From: Blastobasis lacticolella
Lineage: Eukaryota > Arthropoda > Insecta > Lepidoptera > Blastobasidae
Direction of reading: 5' to 3'
DNA: 64,000 bases
NCBI GenBank assembly: GCA_905147135.1
Contig: LR990041.1
Coordinates: forward strand, 20,397,907 to 20,461,906
Shown: positions 1-10,141 of the stretch, piece by piece
Position numbering within the stretch: position 1 is the first letter of the stretch
Layout: every line of letters begins with the position of its first letter
Notes under the pieces: model-generated
The model's database searches: none
Told to the model about the DNA's origin: nothing
What the model saw: only the letters and a program-made list of their open reading frames with translations
Program-made: the position numbers and the translations under genes

Positions 1-569
1 TTAATATAGCGCATTAGGCGAGACTGATTTATCAGCTTCCCTCCAGTACATAATAAAAATAATGTTAAAAGAATAAAACGTTAATATGTAAATTTCCAAA
101 CCCATCGTATTTTATTTCCATCTTTGGCAGCCAATAAAAGAACTCATCGGTAGTCAAATCAGCTGAGTGCCGCACACGAATTGCGCAACAAAATTCATCT
201 GAGTAATGGGTTATATTTTAAAATTTACTGTACGAGTTTATATCGCGTACCTTGCGCTCCATACTAATGAAGTTTGATCATCATTTCAACATTTACCAAT
301 CGAATGTCTGTGGTTTGACAGATTCTCGATAAAATATATCGTTTGAAAGTTGGGAATGGGCTCGTAAACAGAGGTACGCGATTGGAAACCCGGAATATAC
401 CTTTACAATGTGTAATAATAACCGCGATAGTTTAAAACATTGTTATAAGTTGGTATTAAAGATAATGGATCATGGTTTCATTCAGTGCCTAAATGTGTAG
501 GTTTCCTCACTATTAGAACATGGCCGTCACGTTAAATGATTCCTCGGAATCACTATGGTGTCCTTAGAG
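1..569. other. AT-rich DNA, no gene seen
   Basis: Both strands are AT-rich with many stops. I see no coding-like frame, RNA gene or recognisable repeat before the SINE-C tail near position 570. Confidence 0.6.
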
Positions 570-643
570 TCGCTGATGTCTGCCGATCACTTTCCATCAG
601 GCCGCTTGCCTGTTTGTTTGCCGTGTAATGTGAAAAAAAAATA
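570..643 (+). repeat. SINE-C 3' tail copy
   Basis: A degenerate copy of the 3' part of the short retroposon called SINE-C here. It carries the block CACTTTCCATCAGG, a GCTTGCCTGTTTG stretch and a terminal A-run, matching the end of the full copy at 31716-31954. The 5' part is missing, as expected from 5' truncation during retroposition. Confidence 0.6.
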
Positions 644-959
644 CATTTATCGGAGGAACACACATCCGACAGAGTAAAGTTATTACGCACACAATTTCCG
701 CGTGTTTCCTTGGCGGGGAACAGGAGCAATCCGTAATGACTGGCTTATTTTTCTTGCCTAGCCTGAGATTAGCCACAACGCATTTCTCGCTAATCTATAT
801 GAAACAAATTACTTTCGTTCCACCAGTCATTTCGATCAAATTACCGTGTTCGCGTATATTCTTTGCGCTTGCTTCGTTGAAGTCTTCAAGAAACGAGCTG
901 TGCCTTTCCTAAAGGTTTGCAAAGCATTCGCAAGATCCTCGGCCTGATGTTGAGGGTGT

Positions 960-1075
960 TCATGGGTGGCGGTAATCACTTACCATGAGGTGCCCAGGGC
1001 GGCTTGTGTTTTCGTTTGAAGTTAAAACTAGCGGACACAACACCTGATGGAAAGTGGTAACGTCACCCATAGCAT
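960..1075. repeat. Two SINE-C tails facing each other
   Basis: The left part (GGTAATCACTTACCATGAGGTG) and the right part (CACCTGATGGAAAGTGG) are inverted versions of the same SINE-C tail. Together they form an imperfect inverted repeat about 110 bp across. This may be two convergent truncated insertions or a small foldback derivative. Confidence 0.4.
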
Positions 1076-1165
1076 CTACGTATGAGCTGTGAGTACATGA
1101 AACCCAAATATACCTAATTAAGATTCAGAACCATAGGTACATCGTTACAATAAGGACTAAGCTGA

Positions 1166-1290
1166 TATGCATTCTTATTTATTTATTTATTTAATCTTCA
1201 TGCACAAAATAGTACGAAGGCGGACTTAAAGCTAAAATAGCCTTTCTACCAGTCAACCAGGAGATAAAGGGTAAAGAAAAAGTAAGGCGG
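1166..1290 (-). repeat. 5'-truncated L2-like LINE 3' UTR
   Basis: On the plus strand it begins with TTATTTATTTATTTAA, the complement of an A-rich LINE tail. It continues with a segment resembling the 3' UTR of the L2-like element at 16.5 kb (GGCGGACTT...CTTTCTACCAGTCAACC against GGCGGTCTT...CTCTTCCAGACAACC). No coding sequence remains. Confidence 0.5.
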
Positions 1291-2640
1291 TGCAAGAGAA
1301 GCTACGATGGAGGAGGGGAACCGTTTATGCAATTATAGCCGAACCAGAGATACCTGTATGATATGCTGATTGGCATTGTCCCTTCGGTTGTTGTCTACTG
1401 TACTATGCCATGTATTGTTCCCAAATGTATTGTGCCAGGTGTGAGATTGGTGTAATAATTGGTTATGTTTATTTATTTATGTATGCCCGTAAAATTCAAT
1501 GAAATATTGAATACGTATAGAAATTTTGTAACCATAAAAACAATTTGTAATTAAACCTTAAAGTTTCCGTCGCTGACCTCTTCGAAGAGGTAACATTTAA
1601 TGTTTTCTAAAACGGCCGCTTGTAGCATAAGTTTAAACTCTAGCTATACTTACCTACGCCAAACTTAAACGGTGTATAAACGTGGCCATTGCAGACTTGT
1701 AATCATGATTCAAGTCTTCTTCTTATCGAGTCGATAGACAAAACATGAATTACACTGTATTCGTCCAGTATTCGGCGACGCATACAGCATTTGGACTGGC
1801 TTCGAATAAGTCCTCCACTGTGCAACTCTTAGTTAGGACATGCCGAGCATGAAACGAGGTTATCCATGTATAGGCAAAGATATGCCACTGAGAACTGTCA
1901 TTTGTATATCCCCACCATATCATCAATCAATGTCATTATTCTAGTTAGTAATAAATATTATTCCTTTTCTTAAAGCGGTAACATTATCGCTCCCTATAAT
2001 ACCGACAATGCTGGTTGAAAAAACACAGCAAAGCAAACAAAGACGTCTCGCGTCGTGCTGATCGAGCGATCCCCACTTTAATGCTTCTGCGGTTTTGCAG
2101 AAAGAGGCTAACACTATTGATCCGCAGCGCGCGTTGTTTGAATTCAGAATACCTTTGTAGATGAGCAAATATGGGCCGAGTTATGAGCATTGTCGATCAG
2201 ATTCATCTATTAGCTGCTAAATGAAAACCTAACAAAGAGAGAACAGTTAATACCACTGCAATCTGTATTCGATATTGGAATAGCAATAACTAAATTGGAC
2301 GTGTATTTATATTTTTTCATTTCATAATGCTTTACGTTCCATAAAAAATGGCAGGGGATTTTATTTGACGTCCGATGTTGCATTAACCAAATTAACTCTT
2401 CTGGGTAAACGTACAGGTATAGTCGGCCTCGTCTTTACGTTCTATCAATGAAAGAGCTTGTTGGTATGTTGGCTTATATTTTGGTAATCTTTGTAGGTTT
2501 TACAAAGAAACTGACAAGACAGAACGATGAAATCCTTTTTAGCCGTTAATCGTGTATACTCGTACTACTAGGCTGATTAATGAATCCATTAATATATGTT
2601 TTTGGCAATATCACTGGGAACAAAATGAGCTGGAAATAAA
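1291..2640. other. AT-rich DNA, no gene seen
   Basis: No coding-like frame or recognised family. The two overlapping minus-strand frames near 1.9-2.2 kb are under 80 codons and show no motif. Confidence 0.5.
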
Positions 2641-2790
2641 ATTCCCATTCGTACCCAGTTGTAAGGCAAGTATAGCGTAGGTGTAGGGTATAGTAGTGAA
2701 AAGTAGGGTAGAGTAGGATAGGGCAGGGTAAGGGTAGGCCAATACGCGAACGAAGTCGCGCCGGGCCAACTAGTTAATTCATAAATATAG
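2641..2790 (-). repeat. RTE-like 3' tail with minisatellite
   Basis: Read on the minus strand this has a short head with GCGCGACTTCGTTCGCGT followed by an irregular array of CCTACC/CCCTACAC units. It is the same composite as the copies at 6668-6784 and 40484-40650. In Lepidoptera the 'ACTTCGTTCGCG' head followed by 'TATAAACCTTCCTCTTGAATC' is typical of RTE-type LINE 3' ends; here the second half is lost. Confidence 0.55.
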
Positions 2791-3800
2791 TGCGTCCGCG
2801 CGTGAATGAATACTCTAAGTTTGCGGTACAGCCTGTCTAAGCTCTCATGTATCTTGCTTTGTGTAGATATCATTAGATTCCTTAGATGGACGACAGTCAC
2901 CACTTTTAAAGGTACCGCCTATTTGCATGCTTCAAAAAAACCACAGCAACGCAAGCATTCCGCCTTAAGTTTTTGCTAGTCCCAAACGTGCATGCCTCCG
3001 CTCGTTTTATTTCCACCACTGCACGGTGCAGCCGACGGTATGCTGAAAAACATGAATGTACTAACCACACCATGGTATAAGTTCGTTCGTCGTTTTTTAA
3101 CCTCTGACACTTATAAGTAATTATAATCAATAGTTCGCGAATGGTCGACTTGGCATTGGGGGATTTTCTGACAGCTATAAAACTTGATAGATGGCGTCAT
3201 TCCAATTCTCAATATTCTAAAATATTTAAATGGATTGACAAAGGTACCATTTAGCTATAGCCATCAGTACTACTAAGGATGCAAGTACACAAATCTCGCT
3301 ATAGTTTGAGAGAGACAGGCAATTTACCAAGTTTCGTCTTCGCGTGTGAATGCGTCAGTGGACTACCAGGCCTAAACGGCGGCCGTTGCGAAGTTTCTAT
3401 TTACCGGTGCTTCTTTTTTTACAAATTTCGTTTATTCGCAATGAACACTAAGAATTTAATACATCAGTTCTTCTTAATCGTGATTTTAGCCGAATTTGAA
3501 GTAAGTACCTATTGCTTTAGACATTACCAAACCTACATTTTATTTTGATATATGAATGAAACGATATGGATTAACTTGATTTATTTTAAACTAAGTAGAA
3601 ACATATTCATTCTCGCAATACTATAAGTGCCTAAGTACTTTTATAAAAATCAGAGACAGAATTAAGTGGCCCAAGTGCTTTTTGCGAAACAAACTAATAT
3701 TTATTGGTTATGGTTATGGTTTGAGAGACGTCTTTAATAAATTTAAGTACCACAAGTAAACCACTTTTTTCTGTTACCGTATTATAATTTTCTTACTTAG
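2791..3800. other. AT-rich DNA, no gene seen
   Basis: A plus-strand frame of 89 codons (3279-3548) contains a cysteine-bearing stretch (CECVSGLPGLNGGRCEV), but it has no supporting splice signals or family match that I recognise. I treat it as chance. Confidence 0.45.
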
Positions 3801-3804
3801 TTTA

Positions 3805-4030
3805 ATAGAAAGAAAGAAAAAAGAAAGAAAGAAAATATTTATTACAAAGAACGCCACGACATGATAATTTACATTTAACACAAAAAAAAGTACATAAAAC
3901 ACGGAGACAATTATAGGGTTCCCAGTGGCAGTTTTCGTTGGCATCCAGCGTAAATGGACCCTCCTCAGAATAATGTTATGGCCGCTTGCCGCGAACCACA
4001 ACGCTGGTTTTCAGTGGGCCCCGTAATATC
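3805..4030 (-). repeat. Probable truncated LINE 3' end
   Basis: A (GAAA)n-rich run followed by ATATTTATTACA, then about 180 bp of more GC-rich sequence, is the layout of a minus-strand LINE 3' UTR with a simple-repeat tail. No RT coding sequence remains, so the family is unassigned. Confidence 0.35.
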
Positions 4031-4138
4031 CCACCGACACTGCACCGTCAAGCAAGTAATACCCATTTCAAATAAATACCTACTATCTAAACAATAAAAT
4101 GAATTTATAAATAACATATTGCTATTATAGAACAGCCG

Positions 4139-4407
4139 AGTGGCCGAGTGGTGTCCGGCAGAGTAGAAATGCACCAACCCCTTTCACTCGTGGGTGTCGT
4201 ACAAGGCGACTAATGTTTTCGAGGCAAGAGATCTTAGAGTCTCCATAGGCTGGAAAATGGGCAGCAGCGTTTTCCATTGTTATATTTACAACACTGCGAT
4301 CTCCAACCCGCCTACCAAGCGTGGAGATTATGGCAATAACCTTCCCTTTCGTGGGAGAGGCCTTAAGTCCTGCAGTGAACTGTTATGGGCTGTGATGATG
4401 ATTATAG
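4139..4407 (+). mobile_element. SINE-D, near full length
   Basis: A short retroposon of about 270 bp. It starts with GTGGTGTCCGGCAGAGTAGA, contains CTCGTGGGTGTCGTACAAGGCGAC, a middle block ATCTCCAACCCGCCTACCAAG, and ends GGCTGTGATGATGATTATA. Related copies lie at 22739, 26098, 37916, 39720 and 56519. Variable 5' truncation, a (GAT)n-like tail and target duplications around two copies indicate LINE-style retroposition. I see no tRNA-type A or B box in its head. Confidence 0.65.
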
Positions 4408-6013
4408 AACAAACATAAATAAAATAGTCAAAAAACCAAATGTCGCAATATATATAGATATAAAACGTATGAAGTAAATAAAATAATTGGACATGATTTT
4501 TGTGTATTAACAGTGGTTGTGTGAACCCAAACTATCATGCGCTTGCGACTAGCCACCCTTGGGTGGGGGTAGGACCGGGCGGCCAGTCTAGAAGCTATCG
4601 TCGCGTGCGCAACGTGTGTGTCTTTGCAACACACTGGTCATACCTATCAAATATATACTAGGCACACAAAATTTGAACTGTACAGTCGAAAATTGTGACC
4701 ATTATCATTCCAAATCCAAAAGCAAGCCTTTGGATTGAAAAATACGCGAAAAACCACAACAAAAAGAGTTTTTTTTCTTTGTGCACGTTCGTCCGCGGGC
4801 ACCCCGGTTGTGATCACTTTGTGTTAGTGCCAAACCAAACTAAAGTGTAATATCAAACCAGTTAAATACTGTAGGTTTCGTTACATATTGCTTTTTATTA
4901 TTGAATTGTTGTCTATACTCTGCCTATATTTCAAACAAATTACAATTTGCTCAAATATCCTAAATAAACAGCAATATTTTAATACTGTTTGATATGCAAG
5001 CAATAACAGAGAATAAGAACACAACCTTAAATTACAGTATGCACCATGTTTACTTTATTACACTGAGTTGTAAAGGAATATTGTTTTTCAAAGTTTATAT
5101 TTTCTTTCCTGGAACAATGCCTCAAAGAATGGTTACGGAAAAGACTTGATAAAATGCAGCAGTATGGTTTTCATTGTTATTTTGTCGTTTCATTGTTTGT
5201 ATCCGACCGACTGGCATGAGACGTAAGAATTGTGCATATTTTGTCGTGATGAAACTAGAATGGTTTCCAAAATGATTTTTAGTTGCCTCCATTACATGTA
5301 CTTAGAGTATACATTTTTAAATATATCTGTTCGGGAACTCAACGTAGACTTCCCCAAATTTTATTACAAACCATATTTAAAAAACATTAAAACTTACCTT
5401 ACTTAGTCAACGTTAAAAACATTTTTTCGAAATATTTCCCGTGGTTACGGCAACTATCAATTTATCAGTATGGTACTTACGCGTTTGCGGATCGTATCGT
5501 GCTTTTTGTGGTATCAGTTCTTTGAAAATCACCATTGAGCCGCGAGATAAATTGGTATGGGTGTATTTTCAAAATTGTTAGTTATAGTTCTTAAACAAAT
5601 GCAATTTTAAAATGAGTCGACCATAACGATTACGAAATAGTAGGTGATATTGAATTATTTGGGAAACTGTGCATGCCACTTCGTGCCAGGCAACTAATGT
5701 GCTTTTTGGTAAAAAAGTAAAGTTACTGCATGACGGCCTCTTATTTGAAAGGCCATGTATATGAAAAGCGTAGCTTAGTAGGATTAACATACCAACTGTT
5801 TCAAAAAAGGATAAAGGCTCATCAAGCAAAGCATAAACCCACATTTTGGTAAGCTTTTAGTATTTTTTGAAGAAATAATCCTTTATTCGTCAGACTGTTG
5901 AACATTCTCGGGTGCGAATTGGCTTCTCGCGATGCATTATTAAATAAATAAATAAATTGCTACTGTTGGTTTGGCACACACCATCCAACCTCTATCATTA
6001 CTATTATTGATTA
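4408..6013. other. AT-rich DNA, no gene seen
   Basis: About 1.6 kb without a credible gene. The minus-strand frame at 5578-5844 (88 codons) has no recognisable motif. Some GC-rich sequence near 4.55-4.6 kb and 4.79 kb could be repeat fragments I cannot assign. Confidence 0.5.
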
Positions 6014-6168
6014 CTAGCTGACCCGTCACGACTTCATTCGCTTGTTGTGCTACTCTATAAACCTTCCTCTTAAATCATTCTGTCTATTGGTGAAAACCGC
6101 ATGAAAATTAATTAAGTAGTTTGTAAAATTAACAGACGGCGTGGGAGTATATTTGTAATATGTTGTGA
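6014..6168 (+). repeat. RTE-like 3' tail, no minisatellite
   Basis: Contains ACTAGCTGACCCGTCACGAC, TATAAACCTTCCTCTTAAATC, GAAAACCGCATGAAAAT and an end GACGGCGTGGGAGTA, the order seen in truncated lepidopteran RTE 3' ends. The CCTACC array of the other copies is absent here, so the array is a variable insertion between the two conserved halves. Confidence 0.6.
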
Positions 6169-6496
6169 TTTTTGGTAAGCATTTTCATGATAATCCGTGT
6201 TAATTTTACCTGAGCTTGAGATGTTTTGCTATGTTTGAGTAAATTTGTTCCACAAGGAATCTTTATATATTTGTCTATAGTAATATGAGTAAATTAGTAT
6301 CAAGAGGAAGTTTGTGTATATAATGGGGTTGACATCTACACTCTATGAGGGTTATAGAGTACCTTTATCCCGGAAAAATAAGTGGACTCTCATTATAAAA
6401 GCATTCGTGTTACAATGTGAACCACATTTTAACGGACGGGGGTGACGACACAATACACTATAAAATTTAATTAAAATTGATGTAGCCATTTGTATT

Positions 6497-6592
6497 GACG
6501 ACCTGAGTGGTTCAGTTCTTTAACATGCCACGAAAAGGTCCCGATTCGAGGAAGGGTTCGATTCCCGACCGAGTAGAAATTGATAAAGGTGC
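6497..6592 (+). repeat. SINE-B head fragment (tRNA-derived)
   Basis: Starts GACGACCTGAGTGGTTCAG (degenerate A box) and carries GGGTTCGATTCCCGACC, a good B-box match, followed by GAGTAGAAATTGATAA. This is the tRNA-like head of the SINE-B family (compare 32987-33251). The 3' half is missing or replaced. Confidence 0.6.
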
Positions 6593-6667
6593 TAGTTGTA
6601 GATTTTTGTACTGTGTGTTTTATGGCGCGGCATTTTTTACAATTTTTTAAAGTATTTGGCCCACCTT

Positions 6668-6784
6668 TATAATCAACTAGTGGACCAGGCGCGACTTCGT
6701 TCGCGTGGCGCCCTACCTATACCTACTCCACACCTATCCTACACCTACCCTAAACCTACCCTACACCTACCCCTACACCTAACC
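6668..6784 (+). repeat. RTE-like tail, left half with minisatellite
   Basis: ACTAGTGGACCAGGCGCGAC...TTCGTTCGCGTGGCG leads into a CCTACACCTACCC-type array that is interrupted at 6785 by the poly(T) (minus-strand poly(A)) of R1-A. The array resumes at 12921 and again at about 14142, where the right half of the RTE-like tail follows. This copy is therefore the host of both R1 insertions. Confidence 0.7.
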
Positions 6785-7160
6785 TTTTTTTTTTTTTTTT
6801 TTAACCTGGAGAAAGCCTGCGATATAGGTACCCAACCCACTGGGGGAAGAGTTGGGTTATGTGGGACTTCTACCCACTAAAAACTCCACGGTGGTCCACC
6901 TCGGTGCAGTTCGATGGGCTCCGGGATCTCAATAGAACGCAACCGGAACCCTTCTAACACCGCGCCCGAAGGCCCATCGCGAGGCAGGTTGTGTATTCTC
7001 CAACCCTGCCCCTACACCGTTCCGGTGTGTATCGGCTTGATGACCACCCCAAGCCGACACCGTCCACCGAGTCGTTTGGTCGGACATTGTAGCCCCCACC
7101 ACAAGTGTCCGCAACTCCGATGACCCCCTATAGTCGCCTCTTACGACAGGCGGGGAAGAC

Positions 7161-7230
7161 TGTAGCTCTATTCTTAGCCGGAGCTACACGGCTTGGGCAC
7201 ACTGGAGTTTACACTTCAGTGTGCCCCCTC
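7161..7230 (-). promoter_or_regulatory. Paired hairpins at R1-A ORF2 end
   Basis: Two stem-loops sit at and just past the ORF2 stop: GTAGCTC...GAGCTAC at about 7161-7186, and GCACACTGGA...TTCAGTGTGC at about 7197-7227. Just downstream in the transcript is GTCGTAAGAGGCGACTA (plus-strand complement near 7133-7149), itself able to pair GTCG with CGAC. In R2 and SART-type elements the RT recognises 3' UTR structure; that role here is inference. Confidence 0.45.
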
Positions 7231-10141
7231 CCGTCAACAGAGGTTGCAAGCAACCCTGTCGTGTGCTGACGCACATCAGAGACTTCGCTGCTAGTCGGAG
7301 CTCTTCGTCGTCGTCGTCGTCTCGCGGGGTCCGCACGCTCGCGTTCCCGCTTCGCTGACTCCTTCTGGACCATGACGGTCTCGCAGAAGGTGATAACGGC
7401 CTCCCAGGCTACAGAACTTCCGAGCATTGCAGCGACTACTGCAGACAGGGAAAGATCTGGGCCGATTTCTTGGATCAGGTCGCTTCGCTCACAGAGCCAA
7501 GCAGGGCACTCCTCTAGCGTGTGCCGCGCCGAGTCCTGGTCCGCACCGCAATGGTGACACTGCGGTGTCTGTTCCCTCCCTATTCGGTTGAAATATTCAC
7601 CGAAACAGCCATGTCCGGTGAGCGAGCACTACGCGGCTCATGGAGACGCTCGCGCCAGCAGTTTATTGCGCGTCTGAGGGCCCTCACCCTTATTTCTTCG
7701 TTAGTAGCGGTTCCACCTCTTTGATGAAGGATACGGTAGACTCTCGCATCCATATCAGCCAGGATATCGAGAGGTGGAACCCGCGCCAGCACAGATGCCG
7801 CCTCGTACGAAAGAGCACCCGCTACTTTTTCAATCTGGGAAACCAGGCGGTCAAAATGATCTGCGAAAGACCACCGTCCGTCTAATACTAGGCCCAGACA
7901 TTTCATAGTTTGTCCTATCTGAACCTCTACTTCTCCCACCCGCACCACAGAGGCAGGAGGGCTCTCTCGCCGAGGGAGTCCGTGGAACCATAGCGCCTCG
8001 GTTTTGTGAGGTGCAATCGCCAGGCCTAAAGCACTGATTCTCCTTACGATACAAGCTACACCTAGCTCTGCTAGTCGTAAAGTCCTCTCAAAAGACTCCG
8101 CTTCGACTAATATTAGAGTATCGTCTGCGTAGCAGACAACACTAATGCCAGCTAGGAGTTGGGTCCGGAGCACCACGTCGTATGCAAGATTCCACAACAG
8201 AGGGCCAAATACCGACCCCTGAGGAACCCCGCAAACGACCTCTCTCTGTTCGACTTGGCTTTCTCTGGAAAAGATAATCCTCTATTACAGCACGGAGATA
8301 ATGTGGAATCTGATGCCGGACGAGGGCCTCCCGTATCGCAACCCAGGGGAGAGAGTTGAAAGCATTGACGATGTCAATACTGACAGCCAAAACTACTTTC
8401 CCTGGGAGACTGCCTCTTCAGCCACGAAGCGGACTCGAAGGATCGCATCTACTGTCAAGCGACCCTGCCGGAAAAAAATTGTCTCTCTGATAAGTCCGGT
8501 CCGGTCTCCCGCAGGTGCTTATTGATACGGAGGGGTATGATCTGCTCAAACGACTTACCCGAATCATCAAACAAGCAAAGGGGCCGGTACCCGGAGGGTG
8601 AATCCTCGGGCCTCCCTTCATTTTTCAAAAGGACGAGTCTTGCTTCTTTCCACAGTGCCGGGAAGTACCCATGGCGAAAACAAGCGTTAAACAAGTGTCT
8701 CGTCCTCTCTTCTAGCACTCTAAGCGCTATGACTAACGCTCGCTCAGGAATCCCGTCCGGACCCGGAGCCGTGTTTCGAGCAGAAAGACGTCTCACTGCG
8801 TTTGCCACTTCTCCATCCGTTACCTCCAGACTCTCGGACCAAGCTTCTAAAGCCAATGTCGCACGAGAAACGCCTGAGCTTCTCTCGAGTGGAAAGAGGG
8901 TATCTACCACTGGGGTTCAAGAGTTTCCGTCAGAGGAGGAACCCAAGGGCGCAACTTCCCCAAGACCATCCTGTACGGGCGTCCCCATGGGTCCCTATTC
9001 AGGCCATCCAACAGATCGTTTCACGAGCGCGACTTGGCATCCGCTATTGCCGACTGTAGGGCGACTGTGGCAGCTCGGTAAGCGGAGTACGCATTATCTT
9101 TTTCGGCTTGACTTGCCGCTCTCCGTCTTCTTGTCCGAGTGAAGAGCCTGCGCGAGGCAAGACACGTCCTACGAAGGGCAGCAAAGTGCTCTGACCACCA
9201 ATAAACCGTCTGCTGGAAGGAGACCTGACCCTGGGCATAGCAGCATCACATATTGTGGCCATGCTAGCTCTGATCCATTCCGCCTCCCTTTCGGTTGCAA
9301 AGGGGTTTTCAAGGTCAGGTGCAGGTAGCCAATCAGCTGTATGAGCCGCAGAAATCAATTTATCCCTGTCCAGCCGCTTAAGCGCCCAGCATGCTTGCAC
9401 ACCATTCCTCCTTCACCGTTAATCAATCCGTCCGTCCTGGTTAATCAATAAATATCTTTCATTCATTCATTCCGTTGTATCGCTGCAGCGACAGGACGGT
9501 TAGGGATAACGGAGAAGATGATATAGAGGTGATCAGATAGTGTTACAACCTCTTCTGCTACTCTCCAGTCCGACACCAAGCACTCAGCTGTCCGGTTAGC
9601 CCAGGACAGGTCTACGATTGACTCCCCCTGCCATCTGACACACGTGCTAACCGAGCCCCTGTTCAACAATCGGAGGTCGAGACCGGCCATCCATTCAAGG
9701 ACAGTCTTGCCTCGCACGTTGTCCCGGACGTCTCCCCAAACCCGTGATCGGGCATTAAAGTCGCCCAGCACTAGTATCGGTGAGGGCTGTATCTGTGTAT
9801 AAACACCTCTACTTGACCCAGATACTCCACAAAGTTTTCGAGATTGCAGTTGGGAGAGATGTAGCATCCCATCACGAAGAGAGAGCCCCACTCAACCACT
9901 ACAATGCCGGGACTTGACGCTACTTTACGGCACGCGGGGTCTCCGCGCCCTCCTCCCCAGTATACCGCAACGTTTCCAGTGTCATCTGCGAACCAACGGG
10001 GATGGACTGGGGTTCTGTATGGCTCCGAGATGACTCCAAGGGCAATTGAACACTCCACAAGGTTTTGCAAGAGCAGGTCTTGCGCCTTGCGGCAGTGGTT
10101 TATATTACCCTGGAGTATTTTGTGCGTGGGACTAAATGTTA
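7209..10141 (-). pseudogene. R1-A ORF2, endonuclease-RT (broken)
   Basis: Would encode the endonuclease that nicks the target and the RT that copies element RNA onto it. Pieces in order: endonuclease start (ILQGNINHCRKAQDLLLQN), then LVLGDFNARSRVWGD and TLSDHLYII (catalytic D, N and H regions); linker around 9044-9400; RT fingers (NTAPGPDGIPERAL) near 8.8 kb; SIDIVNAFNSLPW near 8.37 kb; the active-site box CYADDTLILVE near 8.12 kb; and a C-terminal zinc motif (CHHCGADQDSARHTLEECPAW) near 7.5 kb, with an arginine-rich end (seven to eight consecutive R codons). The frame changes near 9.79, 8.42 and 8.18 kb and elsewhere, and a 65-bp insertion lies at 9409-9473. The intact homologue would be about 1,000 residues. 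Its start overlaps the end of ORF1, as is usual in the clade. Confidence 0.85.
9409..9473 (-). mobile_element. 65-bp insertion inside R1-A ORF2
   Basis: This segment, ending in a CATT tetranucleotide run next to AATAAATATCTTT, interrupts the endonuclease-to-RT linker. CATTCC occurs on both sides (9403-9408 and 9468-9473), consistent with a short target duplication. On the minus strand it could be an extremely 5'-truncated LINE tail, but it is too short to assign. Confidence 0.4.

Noticed and set aside
3279..3548. 89-codon frame with a Cys-rich start
   Set aside because: No signal peptide, splice context or recognisable domain; length is within chance for the window.
8522..9142. 206-codon plus-strand frame
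   Set aside because: Antisense shadow of the R1-A RT region.
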